Source: Brachynemurus nebulosus (taxonomy: Eukaryota > Arthropoda > Insecta > Neuroptera > Myrmeleontidae). Taken from it: a stretch of 64,000 bases of DNA. Where the stretch lies: assembly GCA_035578155.1 (NCBI GenBank), contig JAPWDM010000005.1, forward strand, positions 39,208,108-39,272,107, in the 5' to 3' direction. Every line of letters starts with the position of its first letter. Position 1 is the first letter of the stretch. Both the position numbers and the translations under genes were made by a program. The notes beneath the pieces are model-generated. The model saw nothing but the letters and a program-made list of their open reading frames with translations. It ran no database searches and was not told where the DNA came from. Shown here piece after piece: positions 26,063 through 37,820 of the stretch.

Positions 26063-26089
26063 GGACGGACGGACGGACGGACGGACATT
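26063..26089. repeat. (GGAC)n microsatellite
   Basis: About six GGAC units inside the 25763-26918 element. Confidence 0.95.
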
Positions 26090-26502
26090 AAAGTCTCACC
26101 ATAAGGGTTACTTTTTCACATTTTTTTCACGGAACGTAAAAACTGATTTCAAGCAATTCTTTTGTTTATAAAATATACGGAACTAAATAGAAGTTTTGAA
26201 TTTAATATAGTATATTAAAATATTCTAAGAATTCAACTTAAGCAGCGATCGGAGACACTGACCACTATGCCCCACTATAAGCCTGGCCACTTTATCCCGT
26301 TAGACGTCATTTCGCCCAACCATAACTACTTTCAAGAAAAAACTTTCAAATTCATCGTATGCTATGTATATTTTTTTAAAGGTAATTAGAGTTTTTACTA
26401 GAGTTTACTAGAGTTTTTAGCTATCCTAATTAAAAAACTGTATTCCTAATTAATAAAAAAAATAATGAAAATACAACTTAAAACTTACCTTACATCAACA
26501 TT

Positions 26503-26563
26503 ATAAAAAAATTCGTTAAGTGCGTGTTTTTGACACGCACTAAGTAATGTCACCTCAGTGAAA
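26503..26563. repeat. conserved hairpin AGTGCGTGT/ACACGCACT, copy 1
   Basis: A perfect 9-bp stem (26519-26527 with 26533-26541) and a 5-base loop, preceded by AAAAAAATTCGTTA and followed by AAGTAATG. The same stem with nearly the same flank occurs at 50183-50256. The downstream sequence GTGAAAGTGTTAATTTATGA recurs at about 54440, suggesting a dispersed element whose end is this hairpin. Confidence 0.75.
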
Positions 26564-26622
26564 GTGTTAATTTATGATTTTTTGTTAATCCTATAGTTGT
26601 TAATTCTACAGCCATCTTGCGT

Positions 26623-26680
26623 TTATTCAATATGGATGTACAACTCTATAATTATTCAATATGGATATACAACTCTATAA
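26623..26680. repeat. 29-bp direct duplication
   Basis: Two adjacent copies of TTATTCAATATGGAT followed by RTACAACTCTATAA, differing at one base. Confidence 0.9.
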
Positions 26681-26921
26681 TAATGTTTCCCCCACTATGA
26701 TCACACAACGATATTAATATGTCATCCTTCGATGATATAATTAAGAAAATTCGTTATAATTCATACTATCTAGTGAACTGATCACTGACGTTTTAAGAGA
26801 ATACTAATAGCTTCTCTACAAGCTATATTCAATTTCGCCACCAGATTGGAGTAGTTTCCAGTGAGTAAAGGCCAATGGCTACTTTACCTCCACTGACCAC
26901 TTTACCCTAGTCTCCCCTCTA

Positions 26922-27862
26922 TATATTTAGACTGAATAGTGAATTTGTTAAATACCCTAGTATGTTATACTTACAATTAGATCAATAAAACATGCAGGAT
27001 GATGATCACATCAAGGGTTTCAGAATCCTACCAAACATCCAATATATTTACAGGAAATTTTCCTTCTTCAAAGAAATTTTTTTCACTTGTTGAATATAAT
27101 TTAAATAAATTGTGTTTTCTGAAATGTCCTTTCAAATTTAGCTTCAAGAGAGATTATTGTAATATCATCCAAAAAGTATATACAAAATTTTTGTGAACCA
27201 TCTAAAAAAACAAAACAAAATTCTGTATATACCTATGTTTAGTGTTGATTCCCGTGTACATTCTCTCTATAAAGTCCAAGTCCGTTAATGAAGGTATTCA
27301 CTGTGTTGTGTATTTTCATTTAAAACTTCGTATATTATTTACAGTTTCAAAATATTATTTCATTTATTTATGCATGAGTTTTGTTATGCATGTTCACGGA
27401 TACCTTCGCTCGTTATGGTAGAACTTTTGTTTAGTAATCCTAAATTATTACTATGGTCTTACATTTATTCAATATAATACATTTAATAGCGTACCATTAT
27501 TTCATCATACATGAAGCATGTATATGAATGAATACGGATAGACACGAGAAAAAAAGAGTTATACTTATACAAGAGTAGTTAGTTGATAAAAATAATTTTG
27601 GAAAAATTGTAGGATACCGTGAAAATAAAACTGGAAATAGTTCTTTCAAGATATTAAAGGATGGTAGCCTTCCTCATTTCCGTTAATAAGCCAAATACAA
27701 AAAGAAATTGTTTAGACAAAAGTTGTTCGGGTTAATGGGGGTAATTTGATTGTAAGTATTAATAACTTTGACCTCGCTGTCAACTTGTAGATCATTTAAA
27801 GGTCACAATCATTTTTAAATAGGAAACGCTAGTTTTGACGTCGAAAGAGTGGAAACAAGCCC
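26922..27862. other. no gene seen
   Basis: AT-rich spacer. The frame at 26999-27196 has no recognisable domain. Confidence 0.55.
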
Positions 27863-27865
27863 TAA

Positions 27866-28393
27866 AGCGGGTTCTACACGATGCTACGAACGTTCCTTCC
27901 AACATTCGATCGAACGTTTGAGGCAGTTAAGTTCGACAGTTGGTGCGACGAATGTATCTGCTACACGGTGAGTCGAATGTTTGATCCAATAGGAATGATA
28001 ATGTGTTGGTACTCAGTCGACAACGCTGTTATCTGTCTGATGTTATCTCTAATGTTATACACTGATGTTGTCTCTCTTGTATAATGTGTTGGGACAAACG
28101 TGACGAAGATGTTATCTGTCTGATGTTATCTCTAATGTTATACACTGATGTTGTCTCTCTTCACATGAACGAGTCGTGCGCAACCAACGAACACAACCAA
28201 CATTGACCTTCAAACGTTCGAAGCATCCCTTTGACTCGGTGCAAGAATACCGACATCGAACGGGACACGACCAAATGCGAATGTTTGACGCTCGACATTG
28301 GACACTCGTAGGTTCGAACAACGGCTACACGATGCTATGAACCATCCAACGTCGAATGTTGGAAGGTGTTCGTAGCATCGTGTAGCAGCGGCA
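27866..28393 (-). mobile_element. Harbinger-type MITE, copy 2 (inverted)
   Basis: Exactly 528 bp, as in copy 1 at 2313-2840, and inverted relative to it. TAA flanks lie at 27863-27865 and 28394-28396. By eye the two copies differ at only about three positions, including two near the TGATCCAATAGGAATGATAA segment. It has the same terminal hairpin and internal duplication. The high identity points to recent transposition. The longer minus-strand frame 28210-28662 runs from the flank into the element and is not a gene. Confidence 0.88.
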
Positions 28394-28396
28394 TAA

Positions 28397-29387
28397 GCGT
28401 ATGTGTAAAAAACTGTGGATAACAGTGTGTCTGAGTGTGTTCGATGCCGCTTAAGGTGACTAGTCGCACAGCAACTGTAGCGGTGGGAAGATCGATTATT
28501 GTTCATTGTCATTCGATTATTGGTCATTAACGACTTTGCAATAATAAGTGAATACATATATAGTAACATGCAGGTACCGAACCACTGGCATACACAAACA
28601 GTGCAGTCCCCCCTTTCCACAGACAGAGTGTGACGTTGACACACACACACACACACACACAAGCGTATATCACGTATACATAGATACGAGATTTATGTAG
28701 TAACATGTTGTGCGTTTGGAGTGGGAGAGAAATTTAGGTCACTTGTGACGTCAACTTTTGTCCACGTTGAGAAAGCTAGTATAGAGATACGAAGTTTGTT
28801 TCTGCATATTCTGTGAGTGGAAAATTTTACGTCAGAAATCATAGTTTATAATTTGTTCGAGTGACTTATAAAGGGTCAAATGAAGGTTAAATATTGAAAA
28901 ATTTGGTGCAAACAAACTTTTGGAAAAAAGTTTTGCCAATTAGGCTACCCATCCTTGTTCGAAAGCTACTTCATCTTGACAACATATCAATCATATATTT
29001 TACTGTTGAAATTCGAAAGCTTCTTAGTACTAATCCGAAACTGTTTCCTCGAAGCTCTAATTTTCCTATATATTAGAGATACAAAACCTTTGAAGAAGTA
29101 CCGTATTTATGTATGTCGCTATCTGGATTGTTGCAGATGTCGGCATCCGTATCCGCAAATGAGGAATCATTTGCATAAAGTTCTATCTATATTTGCATCT
29201 GCATTAGCATTATTTTAGTGCCCATGCGCATGCTGACCAGTTTGTGAGTCAGACCCAAGGGGCCAAACTGCTATATCATAGCTAGCATGCCGGCTGTTGC
29301 CAGAATTTTACGTCATCATACGTCACAGCGAGGATCTCCCACGTTCTATGGTTATATACATATTTAGAGTTTGTGTTTGTATGTATA
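28397..29387. other. no gene; CA microsatellite and a decayed hAT-like fragment
   Basis: A (CA)n tract is at 28639-28661. Around 29120-29200 the words GGCATCCGTATCCGCAAATG and TTTGCATCTGCATTAGC resemble the subterminal word arrays of hAT elements, but no ends could be defined. Confidence 0.5.
28639..28661. repeat. (AC)n microsatellite
   Basis: About eleven AC units. Confidence 0.97.
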
Positions 29388-29710
29388 GTATAGTGCAGGG
29401 CTGGCCACTAACTTTACCTTTGGGAGCCGCAAACCCATGAAGCCGATTCGGAGCGAGCCAAGCCATTTTGAGATTGATGGTTCACACAATGAACACACTT
29501 TTTACATTTTTATGAAACTAAGAATATTTATGACATGAGAATGAAAAATTTATGTAATATGTAAACATACTTTGTTTTAGTTAGTACATGCACCTAGGTA
29601 CCTAAAACTTAATTTTGAGATGTACTTTTTCTTGTGTTCATTTTGGCCGCCAGCTGTTTGAAATCTGGCTTATAACTGGTGAGCACAGTTCGCACGAGTT
29701 CAGTTAAGTG

Positions 29711-31378
29711 TTAATCAATTAGTTCAGATCGATGCTTGGATTTAATAAGCTTCATTGTTGAATACAAAGACTCATAGGCATAAGTAGTTCCAAAAATTGA
29801 AATAAGTCTGTTATTAGCACATTCTTTTGCTAGTGGATATTTCTCTGCTCGAACGTTTTTCCAAAATCAACAGTGGAACCGCCAGTTTTTTCAGTCCTTT
29901 TAACGCTTCGTCTTCTTGCAGTTCAAGTATTTCTAACTCTATTGCTGCTATATACTTTGTTATTGGATATGAAAGAGGACAGCCGTCACTTACAACAGCA
30001 ACAGCAAAAGGGTTGTCTAGGAAGGAAAAAGAAGGTTTCAGTTTTCTCAAATCAGTGAATCTGTCATTGATTTCTTCAGCAAGACCGATCAATTTACACA
30101 AATAACCTATTGTTTCAATCTGGACGTCATCGTCAATAAGGCTTTCAGAAGTTTTCTTTAAACATTTGAAATAAGCGAACGTTTTGGTTTCAAGATCTCT
30201 CTAAAAAAGCCTCAATTTGTTATGAAAGCTAAATATACTCTGTGCTAAATCATAAACAAGCTTTTCTCTACCTTGTAGTGACATCTTCAGCTGCTGCAAA
30301 TACTGAACATCATCAAAAAAACTTAAATCTAACAACCACTGTAGGTCACCAAGTTCAGGGAAACATTTTCCCTTTTCTTGCATAAATTGTTTAATGGGTT
30401 CAAGCAACTGAACAAAACTGCCAAGAATACTAAGATACATCATCAGGAAGGTCGTCATTATCCAGCTCTTCTATAAAGGATTTGAATTGTCTGTGTGTTT
30501 TAGCACTTGAACGAATGTAGTTTACAATTTTAAAAACTACTTGCATAACTTGTGGGTATTGGAAATATTTTGCTGCTAGGTGTTCTCTGTAAGGCTGGTC
30601 GTCCTCTGGGTGCGGAAACGTGCGATATTTAATTCGGACGAATACGCATGAAAACGGACGAACGATCCAAACAGCTGTGAAGCTATACATCCTCGTCCAT
30701 TGAAAGCGTCTCGTTGGTCCTTTCCGTGCGTATAATTGCGACGTGCGAACAGATCAAATTTTGTTTGGATTTTGTCGCGCGAAGAAGTCCGTTCCATGAG
30801 ATTTGTATTTTTATTGAAATGAAACTGAAGGTAAATTACAATTATAACTGTGTACTTTTGCATATTGCGTGCCATAAATTGTTTTTTACGTATTTTTATA
30901 GCATATATAGCTTGAGAAAAAGAAAATTAAAAAGAAAAATACTGACGAACATTGGGCTAGTGGACGGACAGTAGGCATATCATTTCGGACGAACGACAAA
31001 CGTGCGTAATCGTCTGAACTAAATATCGCACGTTTCCGCATCCAAAGGACGACCAGCCTAAATGATACAATCTACACGTACAAAAGGAGGGTATGATTTG
31101 TCAGCATTTAAAAGCCTAATAAATTCTTGTTTGTTCCTTGTCATTGACGGTGCACCGTCGGTAGCAATGCTGCCGATATTCTCGATAGGCACTAAATTTT
31201 TTTTTAAAACATCAACCAGGGCTTCTTTAATGTCATAACCACAAGTAGTATCCTTCAATTCAACTAGGTCTAAGAGCTCTTCCATGATTTCAAAGTTTTT
31301 TGATACATATCTCACAAATATTGCTAACTGTGGTTTATCTTTAATATCAGTAGACTCGTCCAAGGCTAGGCTCGTTAA
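29711..31378 (-). pseudogene. hAT transposase remnant (ZBED5/GTF2IRD2-like clade)
   Basis: Read on the minus strand: SLALDESTDIKDKPQLAIF carries the first catalytic Asp region, ATDGAPSMTRNK the second, and FGTTYAYESLYSTMK with KSKHRSEL near 29711-29800 is the conserved C-terminal hAT dimerisation block. The N-terminal BED zinc finger is missing. Breaks are visible: a Harbinger-type insertion at 30593-31058; a frame change with loss of roughly ten residues near 30440; a TAG stop at about 30200 that probably replaced Gln; and a frame change near 29815 just before the C-terminal block, which ends in a stop at 29711-29713. It cannot make a working transposase. The family assignment rests on recognising these motifs by eye. 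Confidence 0.85.
30593..31058. mobile_element. Harbinger-type MITE nested in the hAT transposase remnant
   Basis: A 466-bp insertion with inverted ends of about 38 bp beginning GGCTGGTCGTCC and including TGCGGAAACGTGCGATATTT. TAA lies on both sides (30590-30592 and 31059-31061). Removing the element and one TAA restores the hAT reading frame across the junction (DCII, then YREH), which fixes the insertion boundaries to the base. The 3-bp TAA duplication points to PIF/Harbinger. Frames of 86-100 codons on both strands inside it are not genes. Confidence 0.88.
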
Positions 31379-31631
31379 AAAAGATCGCTATTTGATTGTG
31401 TTGCGAGAAATTTTAGATTTTTTTCTTATTTCAAATAGACCTATCAAAACAAATTTTTGAGAAGCATTAAAGAGCCGCACAAGATCGACTCGCGAGCCGC
31501 AAGCGGCTCGCGAGCCACGTTATGGCCACCCCTGGTATAGTGGATGTTAGTATGTGTGATTGTCGTTATATATGTGGTGCGGGGTGGGTGCGGCACATAT
31601 ATACGTACTGTAAGAACTGCTGTATATATGT

Positions 31632-32051
31632 TAAGGATGTTATGGATATGAAATTTCGGATACGGATACGGATACGGATATGGATAATCAAAAACATTTT
31701 TTTCGGTTTCGGTTTCGGTTACGGATATGTACCTAATAATATCGGATAATGTTTCGGATACGGTTACGGTTACGAATAATTGTTTCCAGTAAAATATTTT
31801 TTTAGAAGAAAGGGGAAAATTTCACCCCAAAAGGTGAACGCCGAACACAAATCAATGGAAATCTATCAAGAGAAATATGAAGCAAAAACTTGCTTCGATT
31901 TAACCTGTTTTCCGAAATAACAGAGTTGTCTGTTATTATCCAAAACAAATCCGAAACTTTTATTTTCGGATACGGTTTCGGTTTCGGATACGTAATTATT
32001 TCGGATATCCGGTAGTTTCGGTTACAGTTACGGATATCCATAACATCCCTA
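31632..32051. mobile_element. hAT-type MITE with CGGATACGGATA word arrays
   Basis: A 420-bp element starting TAAGGATGTTATGGATAT and ending ATATCCATAACATCCCTA. Flanks are ATATATGT (31624-31631) and ATGTATGT (32052-32059), one mismatch. Both subterminal zones are arrays of GGATACGGATACGG and GGTTTCGGTTTCGG. It lies only about 90 bp from the 29396-31534 hAT element. The 124-codon minus-strand frame here is incidental. Confidence 0.82.
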
Positions 32052-32059
32052 ATGTATGT

Positions 32060-34277
32060 ATCTGGTAACCACGAGCTAACAATCATTAGCCACGACCTAA
32101 CAATGCTTGTTTGCTCTTGTAGAGCCGATACACGTCTAGTCAGTAAGCAGTATAAAATGCAGTTAATCTGTCTCATCTGTGGTCAGACCCTAATTTAACA
32201 ACTCGATATCGATAGATGACCATAACACTTGACAAGAAAGTGTAAAAAAAAATTGGTAAACTTCAGTTTTAGTCTCATTTAATACACGCTTAATTATAAT
32301 TTCTACATCTGCAAATGTTGCTTCTGTAAAATGCGCTTCCATCTTTGTATCTTCAGCTATTTGACAATATCCGCAATAATCCTGACTTCACACTAGGTTG
32401 GTACCTACATATAGTCCTGAAAATCTGGTAGAGGTATTCACTTCAACGTTATCAACACCAGAACCAGCGTGGAGGCCTGTGTAGATACAGTCAGTGGACA
32501 AGCAACATCATCGTAGTTGATGAATATTCATGGTAATTTACGACAGCTAGTAGAGCTCGTAGCTCCTATATAGTCGCAACTATATAGTATACACAGTAGG
32601 TATGTGGCCGGTGACCACAGCAAGCATTTCAATAATAAGCAGTCGTTGTCATAGAAAGACGGAATATGTGGCATCCGTACGTTATTACGTCACGACATGA
32701 TGCTCGACTCACACTGTGAATACATATTCAACGTTAATGTGTGTATGTGTGAGTGTATAAATATTTTTTTTTATTTCTGTTTTTGATTTGTTTCCCACTT
32801 TTGCTCTCTCTCTATTTCCTGCGGGCCAAAGAAAGGGTGTGAAGTGCGATGTAGGTACGTCAATGTGTGTATCATACTGTTTTATACAGTTACAACAAAA
32901 AAATAAAATGAAAAATAATCCACTAACAAACAAACAAAATAACAAAAAATCTTTATTATGTCATACTTATGAAACAATTTTTAAAAATGATGAATTACGT
33001 AGGTATATACAATTTTATGTATACCGGGTGTTTGGATTAAAACGACCAGACGGTATATTATTCTACGACTGTGCAGGATTAAATTTTCGTGCTACTCCAA
33101 TACTCCATATTTATCTTTATGGCCAGGCTCCTTCAGAACGATAATAGATAATTAAAATTTATCAAAACCGCTTCTCGAACATGGAAGGAACACTCTTATT
33201 CCCCACCTGGGAACCTTCTGCACGCAACCCCTTGGGCTTCAGTCACCCATACCCGATTTTTTTAAGCCCTTTCAAAATACTATTCATTAAAACCAAACAT
33301 AATGTTAATTTATCGATTATTTTTTGAAGAATACGAAAAATAATTTTGAGTAAGTAGGTGCATTTCCTCTTATTCAATGTTATAGGTATCAAATCAAATT
33401 GCAATTCTAAAAAAAAACCGTCAAAAATTACGTTTAAATCGAAAGACATAAAAGACTATTAATTTATTGATTAAGTATTTGTGGAAAATTATAAAAATAT
33501 CTAATTCAGTTTATTAACTTCCCATAGGAAGTTATTGTAATGGGTCCGATTTTACGAATCGCTAATTTTGACATATCTCCACGTTTCAAGGTCACCAGAA
33601 TCCGAATCCATCGTTTTTAGCGTGATGTCTGTGCGTGCGTTCGTTAGTTCGTTCGTTCGTTCGTTCGTGAATTTTTTCTCGTCTCGCATATCTCGAGAAC
33701 AAATGATGATATCAACTCCGGACTACTTTCATTAGATGCGTAATCAAAAAATGAAGACCGGATAAAGTTTCTAGCAAATTCGGATTAGCGGTTTGTTTTT
33801 TGTGATAAAAAAACAGAATTAACTTTATTAAGATAACATAGATTATATGGATTTTTTACCATAAAATTATTATATAATGGCCTAAGAACCTTCCTTGATG
33901 CTATTTAACGAAGTTATAATTAACTTTCACACTTCTTCCAGTTTATATAGGAGTACGAAGTCAAAACACCCGGTAGGTATAACATTTCAATTTTTTGTTA
34001 CTTTTGTTTTAAAAAATAGATATGAGTTATACATACGTGAGAGATTGACGTTATGTTGTCCTTGTTTTTATCTCTTTTTTTTTTTTATTTTTTCATACCC
34101 TGACCTAATTCGTTAAAAAGTGTAATTTAAAAATAACCGTAAGAAAAAAGAATATACTTTTATCGACTTTCTTCCATTTCAGTGACTTTTTAATGTTTTA
34201 TGGTAATGTAGAATATTCCCTTTTCTCCCCAATTGTATTTAAACAAAACATACAGTTTAGACAAAAAATTTAAAATA
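32060..34277. other. no gene; one dispersed-repeat-like block
   Basis: At about 33519-33790 a block begins with a small palindrome (ACTTCCCATAGGAAGT), continues with TATTGTAATGGGTCCG, and contains a (TTCG)n tract at 33628-33667. Its palindromic start and internal simple repeat look like a transposon end, but no partner end was found. ATCTGTCTCATCTGTGGTCA at about 32166 recurs at about 52927. The 118-codon plus-strand frame at 32788-33144 has no recognisable domain. Confidence 0.5.
33628..33667. repeat. (TTCG)n microsatellite
   Basis: About eight TTCG units with one GTTA/GTTC interruption. Confidence 0.92.
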
Positions 34278-35622
34278 AGGTACCTAAGGCATTTAAGGCC
34301 CAGCGGGTAATAAGGCCCATTAGCTATATTTCTTACCAAGAAAAGTTCTCTAACTTATCAACAAGTTTAAAATGAACTTTCAATCATTTCAAAAGCAGAT
34401 ACAAAAGTTGAGCTACTCAGAGTAACAAACTCATGTCATATTTTAACAAACAAATTTAGAGGTTACATTTTCGTTCGTTGATATAAAAATTGTGCACATT
34501 GTGAGTGTTATATTAATGATTTTTGAAAGGTATGTTTCTTTCAAATTGTTATCAAAATTGAAAAAAATTAATATTCTTTAAGTTTTACATCAATTAATTT
34601 AGTTTATTTCTAAAGTATTTATATAAAATGTATATAAGCATAAATACTGACATGTTGATAATAAGGCCCATGCAAATTTTGTTTGGGCTTTATTACCAAC
34701 ACAATTAAAATCAAATACTACAAAGTCAAATCAACTAAAACAGGTCTGAAGTTATTAACAAATGAAGCAAAATTAGACGCACAACCTTAAATTACTATAG
34801 TTACTCTAATATAAAAATAACAAAAGGGAAAAAGGACAAAAAACTAAGTACATTTAATTTTGATTTATTTGTTGCATTTGTTTAATGATGCCAGATCAGT
34901 TTTAGTTGGTTTGGTCGAATTCTTATTTTTATTCCTTAGTGTTTGGAAGTATGGCTGATAAAAAGAAGGAGCGTTGTGGTCTAAGGAAGCACTGGCATCA
35001 GCCTTAAGCTATGTCACTTGACATGGCAATCAAAGAGAGGTTGCAAGGAGATTCGGAATTCTAAGAAGAACTCTTAGATTTAATATTTATTTATTTCGAC
35101 TTAATATATTCAAACACCTAGTACTTGACTTATGCGAAAAATATGATAAAAAATTAAAAATTAAAAATGATGATTTAGGTAATTTTTTTATTGTTGTTTT
35201 CAATAACAGTCACGCAGTCAAGCGGGATTCAAGGATTTTCGAAACTTTTTTGAACCTGTAAAAATAACAAAATATTTTGATATACAAGTTCAAGTTATTC
35301 TTAAAGTATTTTCAAGTTCAAGTTATTCTTAAAGTAATTAAAATCGCCCAATTAATTTAAAAAAAAAATAAATGTACTATTTCAGGCAGTTGTAATAGGT
35401 GGGCCTTATTTTCTACACCAGTCGGAAATAAGGCCCAATTGCAGACACTTTTTAGAATCAAATTTTTGACTTATATAATTACAAATTCATTAATTTTTTT
35501 AGGAATTTTTATCAAAAAATAAGTAAATTTTTATAATTAAATACTATATTTTTGATATTTTATAAGATATATAAATAATAAGCACATTTTGCTTAGGTGG
35601 GCCTTAATTGCCTTAGGTACCT
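34278..35622. mobile_element. element with repeated ATAAGGCCCA word
   Basis: Inverted ends AGGTACCTAAGGCATTTAAG (left) and AGGTACCTAAGGCAATTAAG (right, minus strand), with TA on both sides if the palindromic end AGGTACCT is taken as the boundary. The word TAAGGCCCA or its inverse TGGGCCTTA is found near 34294, 34311, 34662, 35400, 35431 and 35598, with a variant TTTGGGCTTTATTACC near 34683. A direct duplication containing CAAGTTCAAGTTATTCTTAA lies at about 35286-35337. No protein is encoded. Confidence 0.72.
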
Positions 35623-35624
35623 TA

Positions 35625-36946
35625 TTATATTTTACGTCTGATGGTCCACTACCCATAAAAAGCGACAAAAAGTTTGATCTATAAACATAGAGTTACAAAA
35701 TGATTTTCATTGTTGCATTTTTTCTGAAACTGGTTATACTTTTACAGTAAACTCTTACCACATTCTTACATCATCTATATGGATATGTGTAAAGATGTAG
35801 GTAATAAAAAAAGACGAATCAAAAGACACCCTTTTATTGTTATCAAATGATAAATGAAATCTGACAATAAACAACAGACACGTCATTGCCGAACATTTCC
35901 GAATTCATATTATTATTATCAGTTCGCCCATCACACCCCATCGGAGAAGTCCAGGCGCAACCATGTATAGAATACACGGAACAGATTCGAATAAAAACAC
36001 TGCTGAAGGGAAAAAAATACAACAAAATTGTATCATTTTTCTTATTGTGTTTACCAACCATGTAACAAAAAGAGGAAACAAAAAAACTACGCACTTATCA
36101 TTCTTTTTATAATATATGTATAATATTGATTCCGCCTCATCTCATTCGAACGCTTTAGACACATGTTGTCATCTTCTTTACACGTCATTATGTCATGAAA
36201 CGTATCTCATTTTTATACATACATAATTTAAATTATATTACTTATCTTTATTATTTATTAAGGGGGACTACTACTATCAGCCTATTTTTGGACCCTGATA
36301 ACTTCGGTCTGGATAATACTTAAAAGCTCAAATTTTCAGGATAGAATGTAGTCACCAGTCTTATGAAATGTACCAAATTTCAATTTTATAGCTCTATTGC
36401 TTTCGATATTATATAAATATATACATATATAAATTTTATTAAATTCGTCACTCACTCACTGATGATCATCAAAATTATAGAGTACTTCTCCAAGTTTTAG
36501 AAAGTTGAAATTTGGTCTGTAGGCTGGGTATAGCACACAATTAACGAGAAAATTAACAAATCTGTGATTTTCTCTTTTTAGCTTCTTATACATAATAAAA
36601 CATAATGTAGATATACTTACAGGTAAATAAGAAAAATTAAAAAATCAAATCAAAAGGCTCTTGGCTTATTTTTGTATTTGTTGTAACTAGGAAAAAATTA
36701 TTTGCTTTTTTCTTGTTACTATGAGAAAAATTTGTAAATTTTAAAAATCTTTGAAAATATTTGACACTTTAAAACGTCAAAAAATGTCTTTTCGATTATT
36801 CGCTTAATGACGGCAATTAAAGGTACTTACGGCTAATTTTCGATAGGCAACCCGGGAGCAATCTATTACATTGCCATTAAGGATTCATTTAAAATAAGTT
36901 TACTTAAAAAAACAGATACCTGCAGAAATTATCTGCGGGATCTTGT
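35625..36946. other. no gene; possible lone TTAA-element end
   Basis: At 36258 a TTAAGGGGGACTACTACTA segment resembles the left end of the CACTAGTG family but diverges after the first ten bases, and no right end was found. Otherwise AT-rich with no supported feature. Confidence 0.5.
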
Positions 36947-37816
36947 ACTATAGTGTGACCGCCGAAGAAAAGGTGATTTTTGGGAATTTTTTTAAAGAAA
37001 ACTACTGTGTGGAATGTTTTAATATTTTAAGGATATATTCGTTGATATGTAATCAATTCAAGAAACAATTTTTGGACAAAAAAATTGAAAATTAAGTGAG
37101 TTATTCGCGATCTAAAGGCTCCTCCACTGCTGATAGCGACCTTCACAGTGGCTGAAATAAAAAAAAAAAAAACCAAAAAGCCTATTAAACTACAAGGTAT
37201 TGCTCGTGCCGTGAACCTCAATCGAAAAAAAAAAGTTGAAATTTAACAAAATTGCCGAGTTTTAAAAAAAAGTTTCAAATTTTGCAAGAAAATTTGATGA
37301 TTTTTGGCCTGCAAAAATTACATTTTTTATTCGATCGGAAACTGAAGGTTCATGGCACGAAGAAACATATATAAAAGAAGTTGCAATTAGAATCAAATCG
37401 ATCGGATGATTTGTCTTGGATTTATAACTGCAGCAAATTTGAAAAATGTAGTTTTTCTTTATCTTACCTTTTAGTTTTAATCGCTGATAATTTTTATTAA
37501 AATTATTTATGATATACTCACTATAACGGTCATAGTAAAACTAGATGAGTCGTTTAAATGTGTCAGGGTTTAGCTGCTCCACAGCATGTGACTGGCAGCC
37601 ACGTCCAAAAACTCCCGAACTATCAACCTTCATACATGTCTCAATACCTCAAAGTTGACAATGAAAATCAGAATTCGCTCTTCAGATGGCTGTAACTCAA
37701 AAACTATTTGAGATACGCATTTGAAATTTTAGTATGTTATTTTTGAAGGTATAGGCTATCAAAAGTTGGAAAAAAATTTTCCAATTTTTTCGAAATGTCA
37801 CACTAGTGGGTGCCCC
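36947..37816 (-). mobile_element. TTAA element with CACTAGTGTGAC ends, copy C (inverted)
   Basis: Minus relative to copies A and B. The right boundary is intact (GCCCC then TTAA at 37817-37820). The left boundary has ACTATAGTGTGACCGCC, so the outermost eight or so bases and the TTAA are lost or diverged. It has the same internal landmarks (GAATCAAATCGATCGGATGA, ATAACTGCAG). A 64-codon minus-strand frame corresponds to the one in copy A and simply reflects the shared DNA. Confidence 0.8.
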
Positions 37817-37820
37817 TTAA

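Larger units (their letters stand above)
25763..26918. mobile_element. element with AGGGGA head and repeated TAAAGTGGCC word
   Basis: Inverted ends: left AGGGGACACTGGAGTAAAGT, right (minus strand) AGGGGAGACTAGGGTAAAGT. The word TAAAGTGGYC or its inverse appears near 25777, 25933, 25958, 26284, 26877 and 26896, with a variant near 26259. Also inside are a (GGAC)6 tract (26063-26089), the hairpin at 26503-26563, and a 29-bp direct duplication (26623-26680). No clear target duplication and no protein. The superfamily is unknown to me. Confidence 0.7.
29396..31534 (-). mobile_element. hAT transposon with decayed transposase
   Basis: Starts CAGGGCTGGCCA and ends TGGCCACCCCTG (11 of 12 bases match when inverted). 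It is flanked by identical 8-bp copies GTATAGTG at 29388-29395 and 31535-31542. Subterminal GAGCCGC/GCGGCTC words occur at both ends. It carries a minus-strand transposase remnant (29711-31378) and a 466-bp Harbinger-type insertion (30593-31058). Without that insertion it would be about 1.67 kb, shorter than a full hAT transposon because the N-terminal half of the transposase is gone. Confidence 0.92.

Noticed and set aside
26503..26563. Definite Helitron or Helentron 3' end
   Set aside because: The hairpin and CTAA resemblance is suggestive, but no 5' end, no insertion-site rule and no Rep/helicase coding could be shown.
28210..28662. 150-codon minus-strand frame
   Set aside because: It crosses from unique flank and a CA microsatellite into the Harbinger-type MITE; the second MITE copy contains the same frame fragment, so it reflects the repeat.
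32788..33144. 118-codon plus-strand frame
   Set aside because: No domain, low-complexity lysine/asparagine-rich middle, and no splice or context support.
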